From Paraprevotella stercoravium (GTDB lineage Bacteria; Bacteroidota; Bacteroidia; Bacteroidales; Bacteroidaceae): a DNA stretch of 61,065 nucleotides. The stretch is from positions 1-61,065 of the forward strand of contig JAHLFU010000024.1 in assembly GCA_018883665.1 (NCBI GenBank). Direction: 5' to 3'. Below are positions 42,383 through 50,823 of the stretch, piece by piece (position 1 is the stretch's first letter; every line of letters begins with the position of its first letter). The notes under the pieces are model-generated. The model did not search any database, was not told where the DNA came from, and worked only from the letters and a program-made list of their open reading frames with translations. A program made the position numbers and the translations under genes.

Positions 42383-44419
42383 ATGATAAATTGGAAAATG
42401 ACACTGCTCTCTCTATTGCTGAATACCGGAGCAGTAACTGCACTGAATGCGCAGACCGAAGAAAAAAATCTGTCAGGTATTTCTGTTGAAAACATGAACC
42501 TGGATGTGAAACCGGGAACAGACTTCTATCAGTATGCTTGCGGAGGATGGCTCAAAGCTCATCCGCTCACTGCCGAATATGCGCAATTCGGTACGTTCGA
42601 CATGCTGATGGAAAATAACAACAAACGTCAGCAACAGCTGATTGAGGAACTGATCAAAAGCAAGGCTACTCCCGGTAGTCTGGAAGACAAGATTTCCCGA
42701 CTTTATCTGAGCGCCATGGACAGTACCGCACGCAATAAAGCCGGATGGCAACCGATCCGCCCCTATATGGAAAAGATCACCCAATGTAAAAACAAGACTG
42801 AGTTAATGGCGCAAGTTGCACAAATGCAACGTTTGGGTATGCCGGCTTTCTTCTACTTCTATATCGGCGCTGATATAAAAAACAGCAGCATGAATCTGGT
42901 ACAGCTTTATCAGGGAGGCATTTGTCTAGGAGAACGCGAATATTATCTGGACGAAGATGAGGTGACGAAAAATATCCGTGAGGCTTACCGGAAATATATG
43001 AAAGAGGCTCTGACCTATTGTGGCTATGAAGAAGAAGCCGATCAGATGGTTACCGACATCATGCGCATAGAAACTCGTCTGGCCAAAGCATCTTATAATG
43101 CGACACAACAGAGAGACCCGGAAGCGAACTATCATAAAATATCATTTGAAAACCTGAAAAAGGATTATCCGGGTATTGACTGGAGTAACTATTTCCGCAT
43201 AATCGGCATGGAAGGTATTTCAGAAGTCAATGTAGCGCAACCGGAAGCCATACACGAGGTGGAATCAGTCCTGAAAGAAGAAAGTCTGAACAGTCTTCAG
43301 GCATTTATGCTTTGGAAACTGATTGACTCCTCGGCTTCATATCTGGACGACTCCATAAGAGCCATCTACTTCTCTTTCTACGGTAAAGTATTGTCGGGTA
43401 GCGAACAGGACCGTCCACGCTGGAAACGTGCCTTAAGTGTAGTAGAAAGTAATCTGGGCGAAGCAATGGGACGTCTGTATGTGGAACGTTATTTCCCGCA
43501 GGCTGCCAAAGAGCGTATGATCAAACTCATCGCGAATCTGCAAACGGCTTTGGCAGAACGTATCAAAGAACAGGAATGGATGAGCGAAACAACCAAGACT
43601 GCCGCATTAGACAAACTGAATGCCTTTCACGTAAAAGTGGGATATCCGGACAAATGGCGTGACTATTCAGCCTTAGAGATTGGCGATACGCTATTGGAAA
43701 ACATCATACGTTGCTCTGAATTTGATGTTCAGAACATGATTAAGGAAAAGCTGAACAAACCGGTTGATCCGGAAGAGTGGCACATGACTCCTCAGACCGT
43801 AAACGCATATTATAATCCGACCACCAACGAAATCTGTTTCCCGGCAGGAATCCTGCAATACCCGTTCTTCGACATGGACAACGATGATGCCTTTAATTAT
43901 GGTGCTATCGGAGTAGTCATCGGCCACGAGATGACACATGGTTTCGATGACAAGGGAAGACAATTCGATAAAAACGGAAACCTGACAGACTGGTGGGCTC
44001 CTGGTGATGGGGAACGCTTCGTTAAGCGTGCCGAGGTCATGAAAAACTATTTTGATCAAATAGAAGTACTTCCGGGCCTGAAAGCCAACGGTGAACTGAC
44101 ACTCGGTGAGAATCTGGCCGATCACGGTGGTCTTAAAGTTGCCTTGCTGGCATTCCACAATGCCACACGTGAAAATCCATTGCCGGTAAAAGACAATTTT
44201 ACACCCGAACAGCGTTTCTTCATCGCCTACGCCAATTTATGGGCAACCAATATACGAGAAGAACAAATTCGTAAATTGACAAAAAGTGACCCGCATTCCT
44301 TGGATAAATGGCGTGTGAACGGAGCATTACCACATATAGACGCCTGGTATCAGGCCTTCGGCATCACATCTAAAGACGCCATGTTCCTGCCCGAAGATAA
44401 ACGTCTGAAACTTTGGTAA
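42383..44419 (+). CDS. M13 family zinc metallopeptidase (PepO/neprilysin type)
   Basis: A 678-residue secreted peptidase. Signal peptide MINWKMTLLSLLLNTGAVTA. N-terminal M13 helix region near VKPGTDFYQYACGGWLKAHP. The catalytic motif is VIGHEMTHGFDDKGRQFD (His515, Glu516, His519), and the third ligand is Glu576 in GENLADHGGL, followed by the family region EQRFFIAYANLWATNIREEQ. It degrades peptides in the periplasm or outside; the human relatives act on peptide hormones. It starts 11 bases after the ABC-F gene and may be co-transcribed, with a shared terminator at the end. Confidence 0.96.
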   Translation: MINWKMTLLSLLLNTGAVTALNAQTEEKNLSGISVENMNLDVKPGTDFYQYACGGWLKAHPLTAEYAQFGTFDMLMENNNKRQQQLIEELIKSKATPGSLEDKISRLYLSAMDSTARNKAGWQPIRPYMEKITQCKNKTELMAQVAQMQRLGMPAFFYFYIGADIKNSSMNLVQLYQGGICLGEREYYLDEDEVTKNIREAYRKYMKEALTYCGYEEEADQMVTDIMRIETRLAKASYNATQQRDPEANYHKISFENLKKDYPGIDWSNYFRIIGMEGISEVNVAQPEAIHEVESVLKEESLNSLQAFMLWKLIDSSASYLDDSIRAIYFSFYGKVLSGSEQDRPRWKRALSVVESNLGEAMGRLYVERYFPQAAKERMIKLIANLQTALAERIKEQEWMSETTKTAALDKLNAFHVKVGYPDKWRDYSALEIGDTLLENIIRCSEFDVQNMIKEKLNKPVDPEEWHMTPQTVNAYYNPTTNEICFPAGILQYPFFDMDNDDAFNYGAIGVVIGHEMTHGFDDKGRQFDKNGNLTDWWAPGDGERFVKRAEVMKNYFDQIEVLPGLKANGELTLGENLADHGGLKVALLAFHNATRENPLPVKDNFTPEQRFFIAYANLWATNIREEQIRKLTKSDPHSLDKWRVNGALPHIDAWYQAFGITSKDAMFLPEDKRLKLW

Positions 44420-44443
44420 GCCAATATTGGAAAAGGTAAAAAC

Positions 44444-44496
44444 AAATAAAATCCATAGCAAATTCCATGTGGAAACTTTGCTATGGATTTTTATTT
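44444..44496. terminator. Bidirectional terminator between M13 peptidase and bcp
   Basis: AAATAAAATCCATAGCAAA (44444-44462) pairs with TTTGCTATGGATTTTTATTT (44477-44496), 19 pairs with one extra T. Located 24 bases after the + gene and about 40 before the end of bcp on the - strand. Confidence 0.8.
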
Positions 44497-44537
44497 TGCA
44501 GAACTTTTCTCGAATAACGGATCAGGACAAACAACGA

Positions 44538-44999
44538 TTATCCTTTCAGATAATCACGGATCTGATCGGCATGAGTCTTGGTTTTGATCTGTTTGGGCAA
44601 GAATATATGTTCAATGACTCCTTCTTCATTAATGATAAAGGTAGTACGGAAAGTACCCATATATTTACGTCCGTACATGCTTTTCTCTCCCCATACACCC
44701 ATAGCCTCTACCAAAGTCTTCTCGGTATCAGCAATCAGCGTGAAAGGCAGTTCATGCTTGGCAATGAATTTCTGGTGCGAAGCGGCACTGTCCACACTGA
44801 CTCCAATCACTTCCACACCCGCCTGCTTTAAATCAGCATACTGATCACGCAAGCTGCAAGCCTCAGCCGTACAACCGGAGGTATTGTCTTTCGGATAGAA
44901 ATACAACACCACCTTCTTGCCACGATACTGGCTCAACAATACTTCTTCTCCTTTTTCATTATAGCCCAGAACTTCGGGCGCTTTATCTCCTACATTCAT
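44538..44999 (-). CDS. bcp: Thioredoxin-dependent thiol peroxidase (BCP-type peroxiredoxin)
   Basis: 153 residues, the family length. Peroxidatic Cys43 in PKDNTSGCTAEACSLRDQY and a second Cys48, the spacing of atypical 2-Cys BCP proteins. It reduces hydroperoxides in the cytoplasm with thioredoxin as donor, a role in oxygen tolerance. It lies 7 bases after the broken MscS gene on the same strand and might once have been transcribed with it; no promoter of its own was found. Identification is secure. Confidence 0.96.
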   Translation of the reverse strand: MNVGDKAPEVLGYNEKGEEVLLSQYRGKKVVLYFYPKDNTSGCTAEACSLRDQYADLKQAGVEVIGVSVDSAASHQKFIAKHELPFTLIADTEKTLVEAMGVWGEKSMYGRKYMGTFRTTFIINEEGVIEHIFLPKQIKTKTHADQIRDYLKG

Positions 45000-45006
45000 A
45001 AATTAA

Positions 45007-45901
45007 TTATATTAAAAGTGATTTACTCTTGTTTTTCTCTGTCGGTTCCGTTTCCGGCTCTTTTTCCTCTGTCTGTTTTTTCAGTTTTACCGAAGAATTC
45101 TGATAATCCGGGTTACTACGCTGATCATTTTTGGGAATTGCCGTATCATTACCGTCACGCATGGCCATATAGTGCGGTGACATGATTTCCACTCCGGCTT
45201 CATTGAAACGGTCCTGTATGTTCTGATGCAAGATGGAATAAATACGCGGCAACTCCTGCGCATTACGTACATAAGCGTTGACCTGATATACCGGATACCA
45301 GTCACTCAATGAGGTTTGCAACACAAACGGTCTCGGTTCATCGGTTACCCCGGGCGTTGCCAAAGCCGCCTCTATCAGCAACTGATGCACCTGACGCCAG
45401 GGCGCGTCATACCCAATGGTCACTTCCGAATGAATAATCAGTCCATATTCCTTGGCCGACGAACTGTAATTAATCGTATGCGATGACAGCCTGAGGTGTA
45501 AGTCCGCCTCTTGCCGCATAAAACGCAAATAAAGTATCTTCGTCAACCACTACCGGATATCCCTTTGTCGTAGCTCTTAAGGAATCAATCTGACGTACCA
45601 GTAAAGCCTGATTCACAGAATCACGGGCAAGAGCCCCTATTTTAAGTTCGTTCAACTCCATTTGCAGGCGTTCCTCTCTTTGACGGGATTCCTGCAAAGA
45701 CTGTTGCAAACGACGATAAGTCCCTGTATCTGTTGCCATTTGTGGCGTATCGGCCGCCTGAACACGAATGGCAGTATCTGCCCTCCCCAACAATTCATTG
45801 ATTTTTCCTCTGAGCTGTCCGTTAGCCAACCCTGCGTTCAGACACAGACAGCATATCAAAAACAGTTTCCAGTTCAGTCTTGCTTTCATCGTATTTTTCA
45901 T
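45007..45901 (-). pseudogene. MscS mechanosensitive channel, internal deletion and frameshift
   Basis: Two frames join. 45901 down to about 45480 encodes the N-terminus: signal MKARLNWKLFLICCLCLNAG, a coiled-coil stretch with QQSLQESRQREERLQMELNE, and a typical periplasmic part ending GGLTPQA. At about 45480 the sequence switches frame and continues from LSSHTINYSSSAKEYGLIIH to 45007 through the MscS C-terminal domain (SEVTIGYDAPWRQVHQLLIE and YNAYVRNAQELPRIY-like VNAYVRNAQELPRIY). The pore helices and beta domain between them, roughly 350 residues or 1 kb, are missing. Each half is also open separately (45470-45901 and 45007-45546). No functional channel is expected. Confidence 0.75.
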
Positions 45902-46062
45902 TACTTATCTATCTGTTTAAAACCCGTATGAAAAAGGAAACAATTACTGTTCCTTTTTTCCGAATCGCTTCAAAGATAATCATTCTTCATGGATTCAAGG
46001 AGAATTTTCATCCATAAAATACCTGAGAATTATCACGAATATACCAAGTTCCAAAGGAGTAT

Positions 46063-46101
46063 AAAAAAACGGGATGATCTGCCGAAAAGCAGAGCATCCC
46101 G
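46063..46101 (-). terminator. Terminator of the nucleotidyltransferase gene
   Basis: On the minus strand CGGGATGCTCTGC, loop TTTTCG, GCAGATCATCCCG and seven T. It starts 28 bases after the stop codon at 46129. The spacer 45902-46062 shows nothing else. Confidence 0.85.
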
Positions 46102-46128
46102 TCCTTACATATCTTTGTTCTCTTCTGA

Positions 46129-47043
46129 TTAGAACAATTTTGCAGGATAAACACCTTCGTCAACCAATGCCTTGATGCGGGCAACAACACCTTCGCGGTC
46201 TGCTGCGTAAGTCACACCGAACCATTTTGAAGTAGTATCCAGAATCTTAACGGTAGCAGTACCGTCGTTGATCAATTTATCTACCATCAAAGGAATGAAG
46301 AACTCAGACTTCAGATTCTCCATATTCTTAGGATTGCTCAGGAAAGTCTTGAAGAACTCCTCGCTGTATGCGAAGTAGTCTGGAGTGAATCCCCACATGT
46401 TCATAGAAACCGGAGTGTTCTCGCCACCAACCGGAGTCCAGTTGCCGTTCTCGTCCTTGTAGCAGATCTCACCGTCAACCTTCATGATCTCAGTACGCTC
46501 TACAATAGCAGACAAGTTACCCTTGTCATCCTTAGCGCAAACGCCACGAGCTACTGAACCGTTCTCTGACAAAGTGTTTCCGATACGGAAACCAACCATT
46601 GCATACTGGTTTGTAGCACCTTCAGGCAGCTCGCTCAAGAACTTACCGATAGCCATGAAAGCATCACGATTGTAGAAGTCATCGCAGTTGATGACACAGA
46701 AAGGTTCCTTAATGACATCCTTACCCATCATTACCGCATGGTTTGTTCCCCATGGCTTCTCACGACCTTCCGGACAAGTAAATCCTTCTGGCAGAGCATC
46801 CAGTGCCTGGAATACCAGTTCACATGGGATGTGTCCCTCATACTTGCTGATGATCTTATCACGGAACTCCTGCTCGAAATCCTTACGGATCACAAATACC
46901 AGTTTACCGAATCCGGCCTGAATGGCATCGTAAATAGAGTAGTCCATGATTGTTTCTCCGTTTGGACCCAGCCCGTCGAGCTGCTTCAAACCACCGTAAC
47001 GGCTACCCATACCAGCAGCCAAAAGAAATAAAGTAGGTTTCAT
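46129..47043 (-). CDS. Sugar nucleotidyltransferase family protein
   Basis: A 304-residue cytoplasmic enzyme of the NTP-transferase fold. N-terminal nucleotide loop LLAAGMGSRYGGLKQLDGLG (8-27) is a GxGxR-like signature; the metal-site region is FCVINCDDFYNRDAF near 116-130. It ends with a short helical tail (AADREGVVARIKALVDEGVY). It makes an NDP-sugar from a sugar 1-phosphate, but which sugar is unclear; the longer loop after GGLKQL differs from RfbA and GalU. It is monocistronic; codons are highly biased, suggesting strong expression. Confidence 0.9.
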   Translation of the reverse strand: MKPTLFLLAAGMGSRYGGLKQLDGLGPNGETIMDYSIYDAIQAGFGKLVFVIRKDFEQEFRDKIISKYEGHIPCELVFQALDALPEGFTCPEGREKPWGTNHAVMMGKDVIKEPFCVINCDDFYNRDAFMAIGKFLSELPEGATNQYAMVGFRIGNTLSENGSVARGVCAKDDKGNLSAIVERTEIMKVDGEICYKDENGNWTPVGGENTPVSMNMWGFTPDYFAYSEEFFKTFLSNPKNMENLKSEFFIPLMVDKLINDGTATVKILDTTSKWFGVTYAADREGVVARIKALVDEGVYPAKLF

Positions 47044-47087
47044 TTTCGCTTATTTTTAAACTATTAGGTTATGATTGTTACTGTGTA

Positions 47088-47095
47088 CAAAAGTA
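47088..47095 (-). promoter_or_regulatory. -7 element of the nucleotidyltransferase gene, inside a palindrome
   Basis: Minus-strand TACTTTTG, 44 bases upstream of the ATG, lies inside TGTAC-AAAA-GTACA, which could be an operator. Confidence 0.45.
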
Positions 47096-47408
47096 CAAAA
47101 ATATATTGTAAAAGCCGATAGAATAAAGTGTTTTTTTTCAACGTGCAAAGTTTCGGATATTCATGAACATCAAAGACGGAAAACCGACAGTATATTTCAA
47201 TATGATTTCTGCCCGGAAAGCAGTTGCGTCCTCCTATTCCATAGGAACGGTTCACGGACGGACCGCATGCAAAGACAAAAGTTTTTCGATTCAATGTCTC
47301 ACCAGTCCTTACAACCCTCTTTATCACCCTATTTTTGTATGAAAAAACGAATCAGTCCGAACCGGAAAGATTTTCCCTGAAAAAGTGGTTTTATTCATGC
47401 GGAAAATC

Positions 47409-47416
47409 TATCTTTG
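47409..47416 (+). promoter_or_regulatory. -7 element of the ATPase/DUF4435 operon
   Basis: TATCTTTG, 22 bases before the chosen ATG at 47439. This excludes the in-frame starts at 47385 and 47397. Confidence 0.55.
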
Positions 47417-47438
47417 TAAGGAGCATAAACTTTATATT

Positions 47439-48263
47439 ATGGAAAAAGTTGGAGAATATATCCGCCGCATTGAGATAGATTCTTTATGGAGCGGACGGCA
47501 TCATATCATATGGGATCTGCAAAAGGATGTCAACATTCTGAGTGGAGTAAACGGTGTCGGTAAAAGTACGATTCTGAACAAAGTCATCAAGCAGCTTCTT
47601 GCTACCAACAGAGCTTTGGAGCGTGAAATGCCGGGAGGCGTAAAACTGTCTTTTTATCCGGAAGATGCCACCTGTATCCGTTTCGATGTCATCCGCAGTG
47701 TAGACCGTCCGCTGATTCACGGCGGACTGATTGAAAAGCTGACCGATGCCCGTGTAGCTACCGAACTGGACTGGCAGATTTACCAGCTGCAACGGCGTTA
47801 TCTGGACTATCAGGTAAATGTAGGTAACCGCATGATCGAAATGCTGACCAGCGGTGATCCGGAAGCACAGAACAAAGCGCGTGAACAGGCCGAAGCCAAA
47901 AAACGGTTTCAGGATCTGATTGATGATTTCTTTCAGGAAACCGGAAAGAAGATTGTCCGCAAAAGCAATGAGATATTTTTTACCCAAATCGGTGAAGTAC
48001 TGTCTCCCTATCAGCTTTCTTCCGGTGAGAAACAGATCCTGGTCATCCTGCTCACCGTACTGGTTGAGGATAAAAACCCCTACGTACTGTTTATGGACGA
48101 ACCGGAAGTGAGTCTGCACATCGAATGGCAACAGAAGCTCATCACCACCATACGGCAGATCAACCCCAATGTGCAGATCATCCTTACCACCCACTCTCCT
48201 GCCGTAATCATGAACGGCTGGCTGGATGCCGTAACCGAAGTATCGGACATCACCACCGAATAA
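47439..48263 (+). CDS. AAA/ABC-type ATPase paired with DUF4435 (OLD/PARIS-like)
   Basis: A 274-residue SMC/ABC-type ATPase. I start at MEKVGEYIRRIEIDSLWSGR because the promoter lies just upstream. Walker A is SGVNGVGKST (35-44), the ABC signature LSSGEKQILVILL is near 190, Walker B with catalytic Glu is YVLFMDEPEVSLH near 212, and the H-loop is ILTTHSPAVIMNGW near 250. The coiled-coil insert between them is short, so it is a compact form of the AAA_15/OLD type. The next gene encodes DUF4435 26 bases on. The AAA_15 + DUF4435 pairing is that of PARIS anti-phage systems, but this ATPase is much smaller than AriA. A housekeeping role is equally possible. Confidence 0.8.
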   Translation: MEKVGEYIRRIEIDSLWSGRHHIIWDLQKDVNILSGVNGVGKSTILNKVIKQLLATNRALEREMPGGVKLSFYPEDATCIRFDVIRSVDRPLIHGGLIEKLTDARVATELDWQIYQLQRRYLDYQVNVGNRMIEMLTSGDPEAQNKAREQAEAKKRFQDLIDDFFQETGKKIVRKSNEIFFTQIGEVLSPYQLSSGEKQILVILLTVLVEDKNPYVLFMDEPEVSLHIEWQQKLITTIRQINPNVQIILTTHSPAVIMNGWLDAVTEVSDITTE

Positions 48264-48289
48264 CCACACTTTAACAAAAGGAGGCAGCT

Positions 48290-49390
48290 ATGGCCAAACG
48301 ATTATCCGAACATTTGAACTCGCTCTATCTGGGAGCCGCCAACAGGATGCGCTCCAAGACTGCGCGCAAGAAAATCATCGCCTATGTGGAAAGCTATGAT
48401 GATGTGTTCTTCTGGCGCATGGTCCTCGATGAGTTTGAAAACGACCGGCGTTATTTTGAGGTGATGCTCCCTTCGCGCACCAATTTGGGCAAAGGCAAGA
48501 AAATTGTATTGATGAACCAGCTGGGCAAACAGTTGGGTACGGATATGATTGCCTGTGTAGATGCCGACTACGATTATCTCCTCCAGGACACCAACTACAC
48601 TTCGCGCCTCATCAATCACAGTCCCTATATCTTCCACACCTATGTTTATGCCATCGAGAATTACCAGTGCTATGCAGAAAGTCTGCACAGCGTATGTGTC
48701 ATGGCCACCCTCAATGACCACCGCATCATTGACCTGGAAAGTTTTCTGACCGAATTCTCCAAAATTATCTGGCCCCTGTTCGTGTGGTCTATCTGGGCAT
48801 ACCGGAATAACTTCTACCGGGACTTTACAATGACCGAATTCGGCAATATCGTATCTTTCTCCGAAATCAATGTATATCACCCGGAACATACATTGGAAGC
48901 CATCCGGAAACGGGTAAACCGGAAAATCGGTTATCTGCAAAATCACTTTCCGCAAGCCAAGGGGGCATATGAACCGCTAAAAGAAGAATTGATAAAACTG
49001 GGAGTTACCCCGGAAACCACTTATCTGTATATGCAGGGACATACCCTTTTTGAAAACATTATCTGCCCACTGCTGAACCCTGTATGCACCCTGTTGCGCA
49101 AGGAACGTGAACGGGAAATCCGCAATCTGGCCGAGCATGAAACACAGATGCAAAACGAACTGTCCTGCTATCAGCACAGCCAAAGCACCGTAGAATCCAT
49201 GTTACGCAAAAACATCAATTTCAAGAGCGCTCCTCCTTATCAGCGTCTGCGACAGGACCTGATCACCTTTTTAGAGAATGATGAACAGGAAGAAGCGACA
49301 AGTAATGCCCCGAAACCCTCAGACACTCCTCCCTTGTCTTATTATGACATGGCCGATGAGGTTGATGACGATGACGACAATTATCTGTAA
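48290..49390 (+). CDS. DUF4435 protein (Toprim-like), partner of the ATPase
   Basis: 366 residues. A Toprim-like fold is suggested by KKIIAYVESYDDVFFWRMVL (Glu34 in the hydrophobic-Glu-x-x-Asp-Asp motif) and DMIACVDADYDYLL (Asp91 and Asp93), the E plus DxD set of nucleases and primases. The middle (VYAIENYQCYAESLHSVCVM) also fits DUF4435, and about 290-320 could form a coiled coil (EIRNLAEHETQMQNELSCYQ). It ends in a very acidic tail (EVDDDDDNYL). It follows the ATPase gene in one operon with its own terminator. In PARIS the DUF4435 protein (AriB) is a toxin with Toprim nuclease activity. Confidence 0.82.
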   Translation: MAKRLSEHLNSLYLGAANRMRSKTARKKIIAYVESYDDVFFWRMVLDEFENDRRYFEVMLPSRTNLGKGKKIVLMNQLGKQLGTDMIACVDADYDYLLQDTNYTSRLINHSPYIFHTYVYAIENYQCYAESLHSVCVMATLNDHRIIDLESFLTEFSKIIWPLFVWSIWAYRNNFYRDFTMTEFGNIVSFSEINVYHPEHTLEAIRKRVNRKIGYLQNHFPQAKGAYEPLKEELIKLGVTPETTYLYMQGHTLFENIICPLLNPVCTLLRKEREREIRNLAEHETQMQNELSCYQHSQSTVESMLRKNINFKSAPPYQRLRQDLITFLENDEQEEATSNAPKPSDTPPLSYYDMADEVDDDDDNYL

Positions 49391-49400
49391 TCTAACAAAT

Positions 49401-49443
49401 ATGAAAAAGAGGAGCGCTTCTTGAAAGCGCTCCTCTTTTTCAT
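49401..49443. terminator. Bidirectional terminator after the DUF4435 gene
   Basis: ATGAAAAAGAGGAGCGCTT (49401-49419) pairs perfectly with 49425-49443, with a five-base loop and A/T runs on both sides. It separates the operon from convergent trkA. Confidence 0.85.
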
Positions 49444-49476
49444 ATCTTTCCGGTCATTTTCCGGTCCCGTATTTCA

Positions 49477-50820
49477 TCAGTTAAAATATTTATCCAGTTT
49501 TTTCATCAGCATGCTCTTGCAGAACACCACCACACGGTCACCGGCCTGAATCTGTGTATTACCGCTCACCAGCATTCCCTCTCCAGCACGTACCAGACCT
49601 CCAAGGGTTACTCCATGCGGAAGCCCCAGATCCTTCACCTCTTTTTTAGTGACTTTGGCATTCGGTTTTACCAGGAATTCAGCCACATCCGCATTGGCAA
49701 GAGTCAGACACTTCACATTGGCCACATCGGCATCCAGCATCAGCTGATAAATATGGCTGGCCGCAATTTCTTTCTTGTTGATAATCGTACCGATATCCAG
49801 CTTTTCAGCCATACCGATATAATCCATATTCTCGATCAGAGCCACCGTCTTGCGCACTCCCATACGCTTGGCTGTCAGACAGGCCAGAATATTGATTTCC
49901 GTCTGATCGGTCAGCGCCACAAAGGCCTGTGTGTGCTCAATATCCTCATCCATCAGCAGGGAAGCGTCACGCCCGTCACCATGAATCACCAGAGCATCAT
50001 CCGTTTCCAACAGATTGTTCAGTTCCATACACTTGGCTGTATCCTGCTCGATGATTTTCACATTCATATAGCTTGGAGCGAATTTCGCCGCATGCACGCT
50101 GATCATTCCTCCGCCCATAATCATCACATTGCGCACATCTTCATAATGTTCCTTTCCAACAATCTTACGGATATAAGGAATATATTTCTTGGTACACATG
50201 AAATAGGCCAGATCGCCCGACTTCAGTTCGTCGTCACCGTTCGGAATGATGGTTTCCTCCCCCCGCTTGATGGCTACAATATGATAATTTACACCAGATC
50301 CATTCAGTGCCTTAAACGGAATATTCAGAATTTCCGCCGTTTCCCGAAGTTTGATACCCAGCATGATCAGCGCACCGTCGTGCACTTCCCACCATTGACG
50401 TACCCAGCTTCGTTTCAATGCCTCGGTAATCTCACCGGCAGCCAACAACTCCGGATAGATCATGGAATTAATACCCATTTTCTTGAAAAACTCACTGTGT
50501 TGGGGCAACAGATACTCATCATTATCTATTCGGGCCACAGTCTTTTGCGCCCCCATGGCACTTGCCAGCATACAGCAAGTCATATTTTTGGTTTCATCGG
50601 GAGTTACGGCAATAAACAGATCAGCCTTATTGGTACCCGCTTCTCTCAGACCATTAATCGAAGTAGGATGCACATTTAATGTCATCAGGTCAAAACTGTT
50701 GGCAATATTTGCCAGTTTTTCCGGATTTTCGTCAATCAGTACGATATCCTGGTCTTCTTTGGATAAAAGTTCAGCCAAATGGGTGCCTACTCCTCCGGCC
50801 CCAGCAATCACTATTTTCAT
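49477..50820 (-). CDS. trkA: Trk potassium uptake regulatory protein TrkA
   Basis: A 447-residue cytoplasmic regulator of the Trk K+ channel with two RCK units. First Rossmann motif MKIVIAGAGGVGTHLAELLS (1-20), second VMIMGGGMISVHAAKF near 230. Each is followed by a TrkA-C ligand domain (about 140-225 and 370-447). Binding NAD(H) or ATP gates the TrkH channel, which is not in the window. The dxs gene ends only three bases upstream, so they share a transcript although the functions differ. Confidence 0.96.
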   Translation of the reverse strand: MKIVIAGAGGVGTHLAELLSKEDQDIVLIDENPEKLANIANSFDLMTLNVHPTSINGLREAGTNKADLFIAVTPDETKNMTCCMLASAMGAQKTVARIDNDEYLLPQHSEFFKKMGINSMIYPELLAAGEITEALKRSWVRQWWEVHDGALIMLGIKLRETAEILNIPFKALNGSGVNYHIVAIKRGEETIIPNGDDELKSGDLAYFMCTKKYIPYIRKIVGKEHYEDVRNVMIMGGGMISVHAAKFAPSYMNVKIIEQDTAKCMELNNLLETDDALVIHGDGRDASLLMDEDIEHTQAFVALTDQTEINILACLTAKRMGVRKTVALIENMDYIGMAEKLDIGTIINKKEIAASHIYQLMLDADVANVKCLTLANADVAEFLVKPNAKVTKKEVKDLGLPHGVTLGGLVRAGEGMLVSGNTQIQAGDRVVVFCKSMLMKKLDKYFN

Positions 50821-50823
50821 AGA

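Larger units (their letters stand above)
47044..47438. other. Intergenic region between divergent genes
   Basis: A 395-base spacer with no convincing ORF. It holds the divergent promoters of the nucleotidyltransferase (minus) and the ATPase operon (plus). A palindrome TGTACAAAAGTACA (47085-47098) covers the minus-strand -7 element TACTTTTG. The central 250 bases show nothing that I recognise. Confidence 0.5.

Noticed and set aside
46129..47043. Calling the nucleotidyltransferase rfbA or galU
   Set aside because: The loop after GGLKQL and the overall pattern do not match either closely; the sugar is not determinable from sequence reading.
47484..48269. Minus-strand 261-codon open frame opposite the ATPase
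   Set aside because: Antisense to a gene with full Walker and signature motifs; no own motif or promoter.
49615..50679. Plus-strand 354-codon open frame opposite trkA
   Set aside because: Antisense shadow of trkA, His/Gln/Ile-rich translation without domains.
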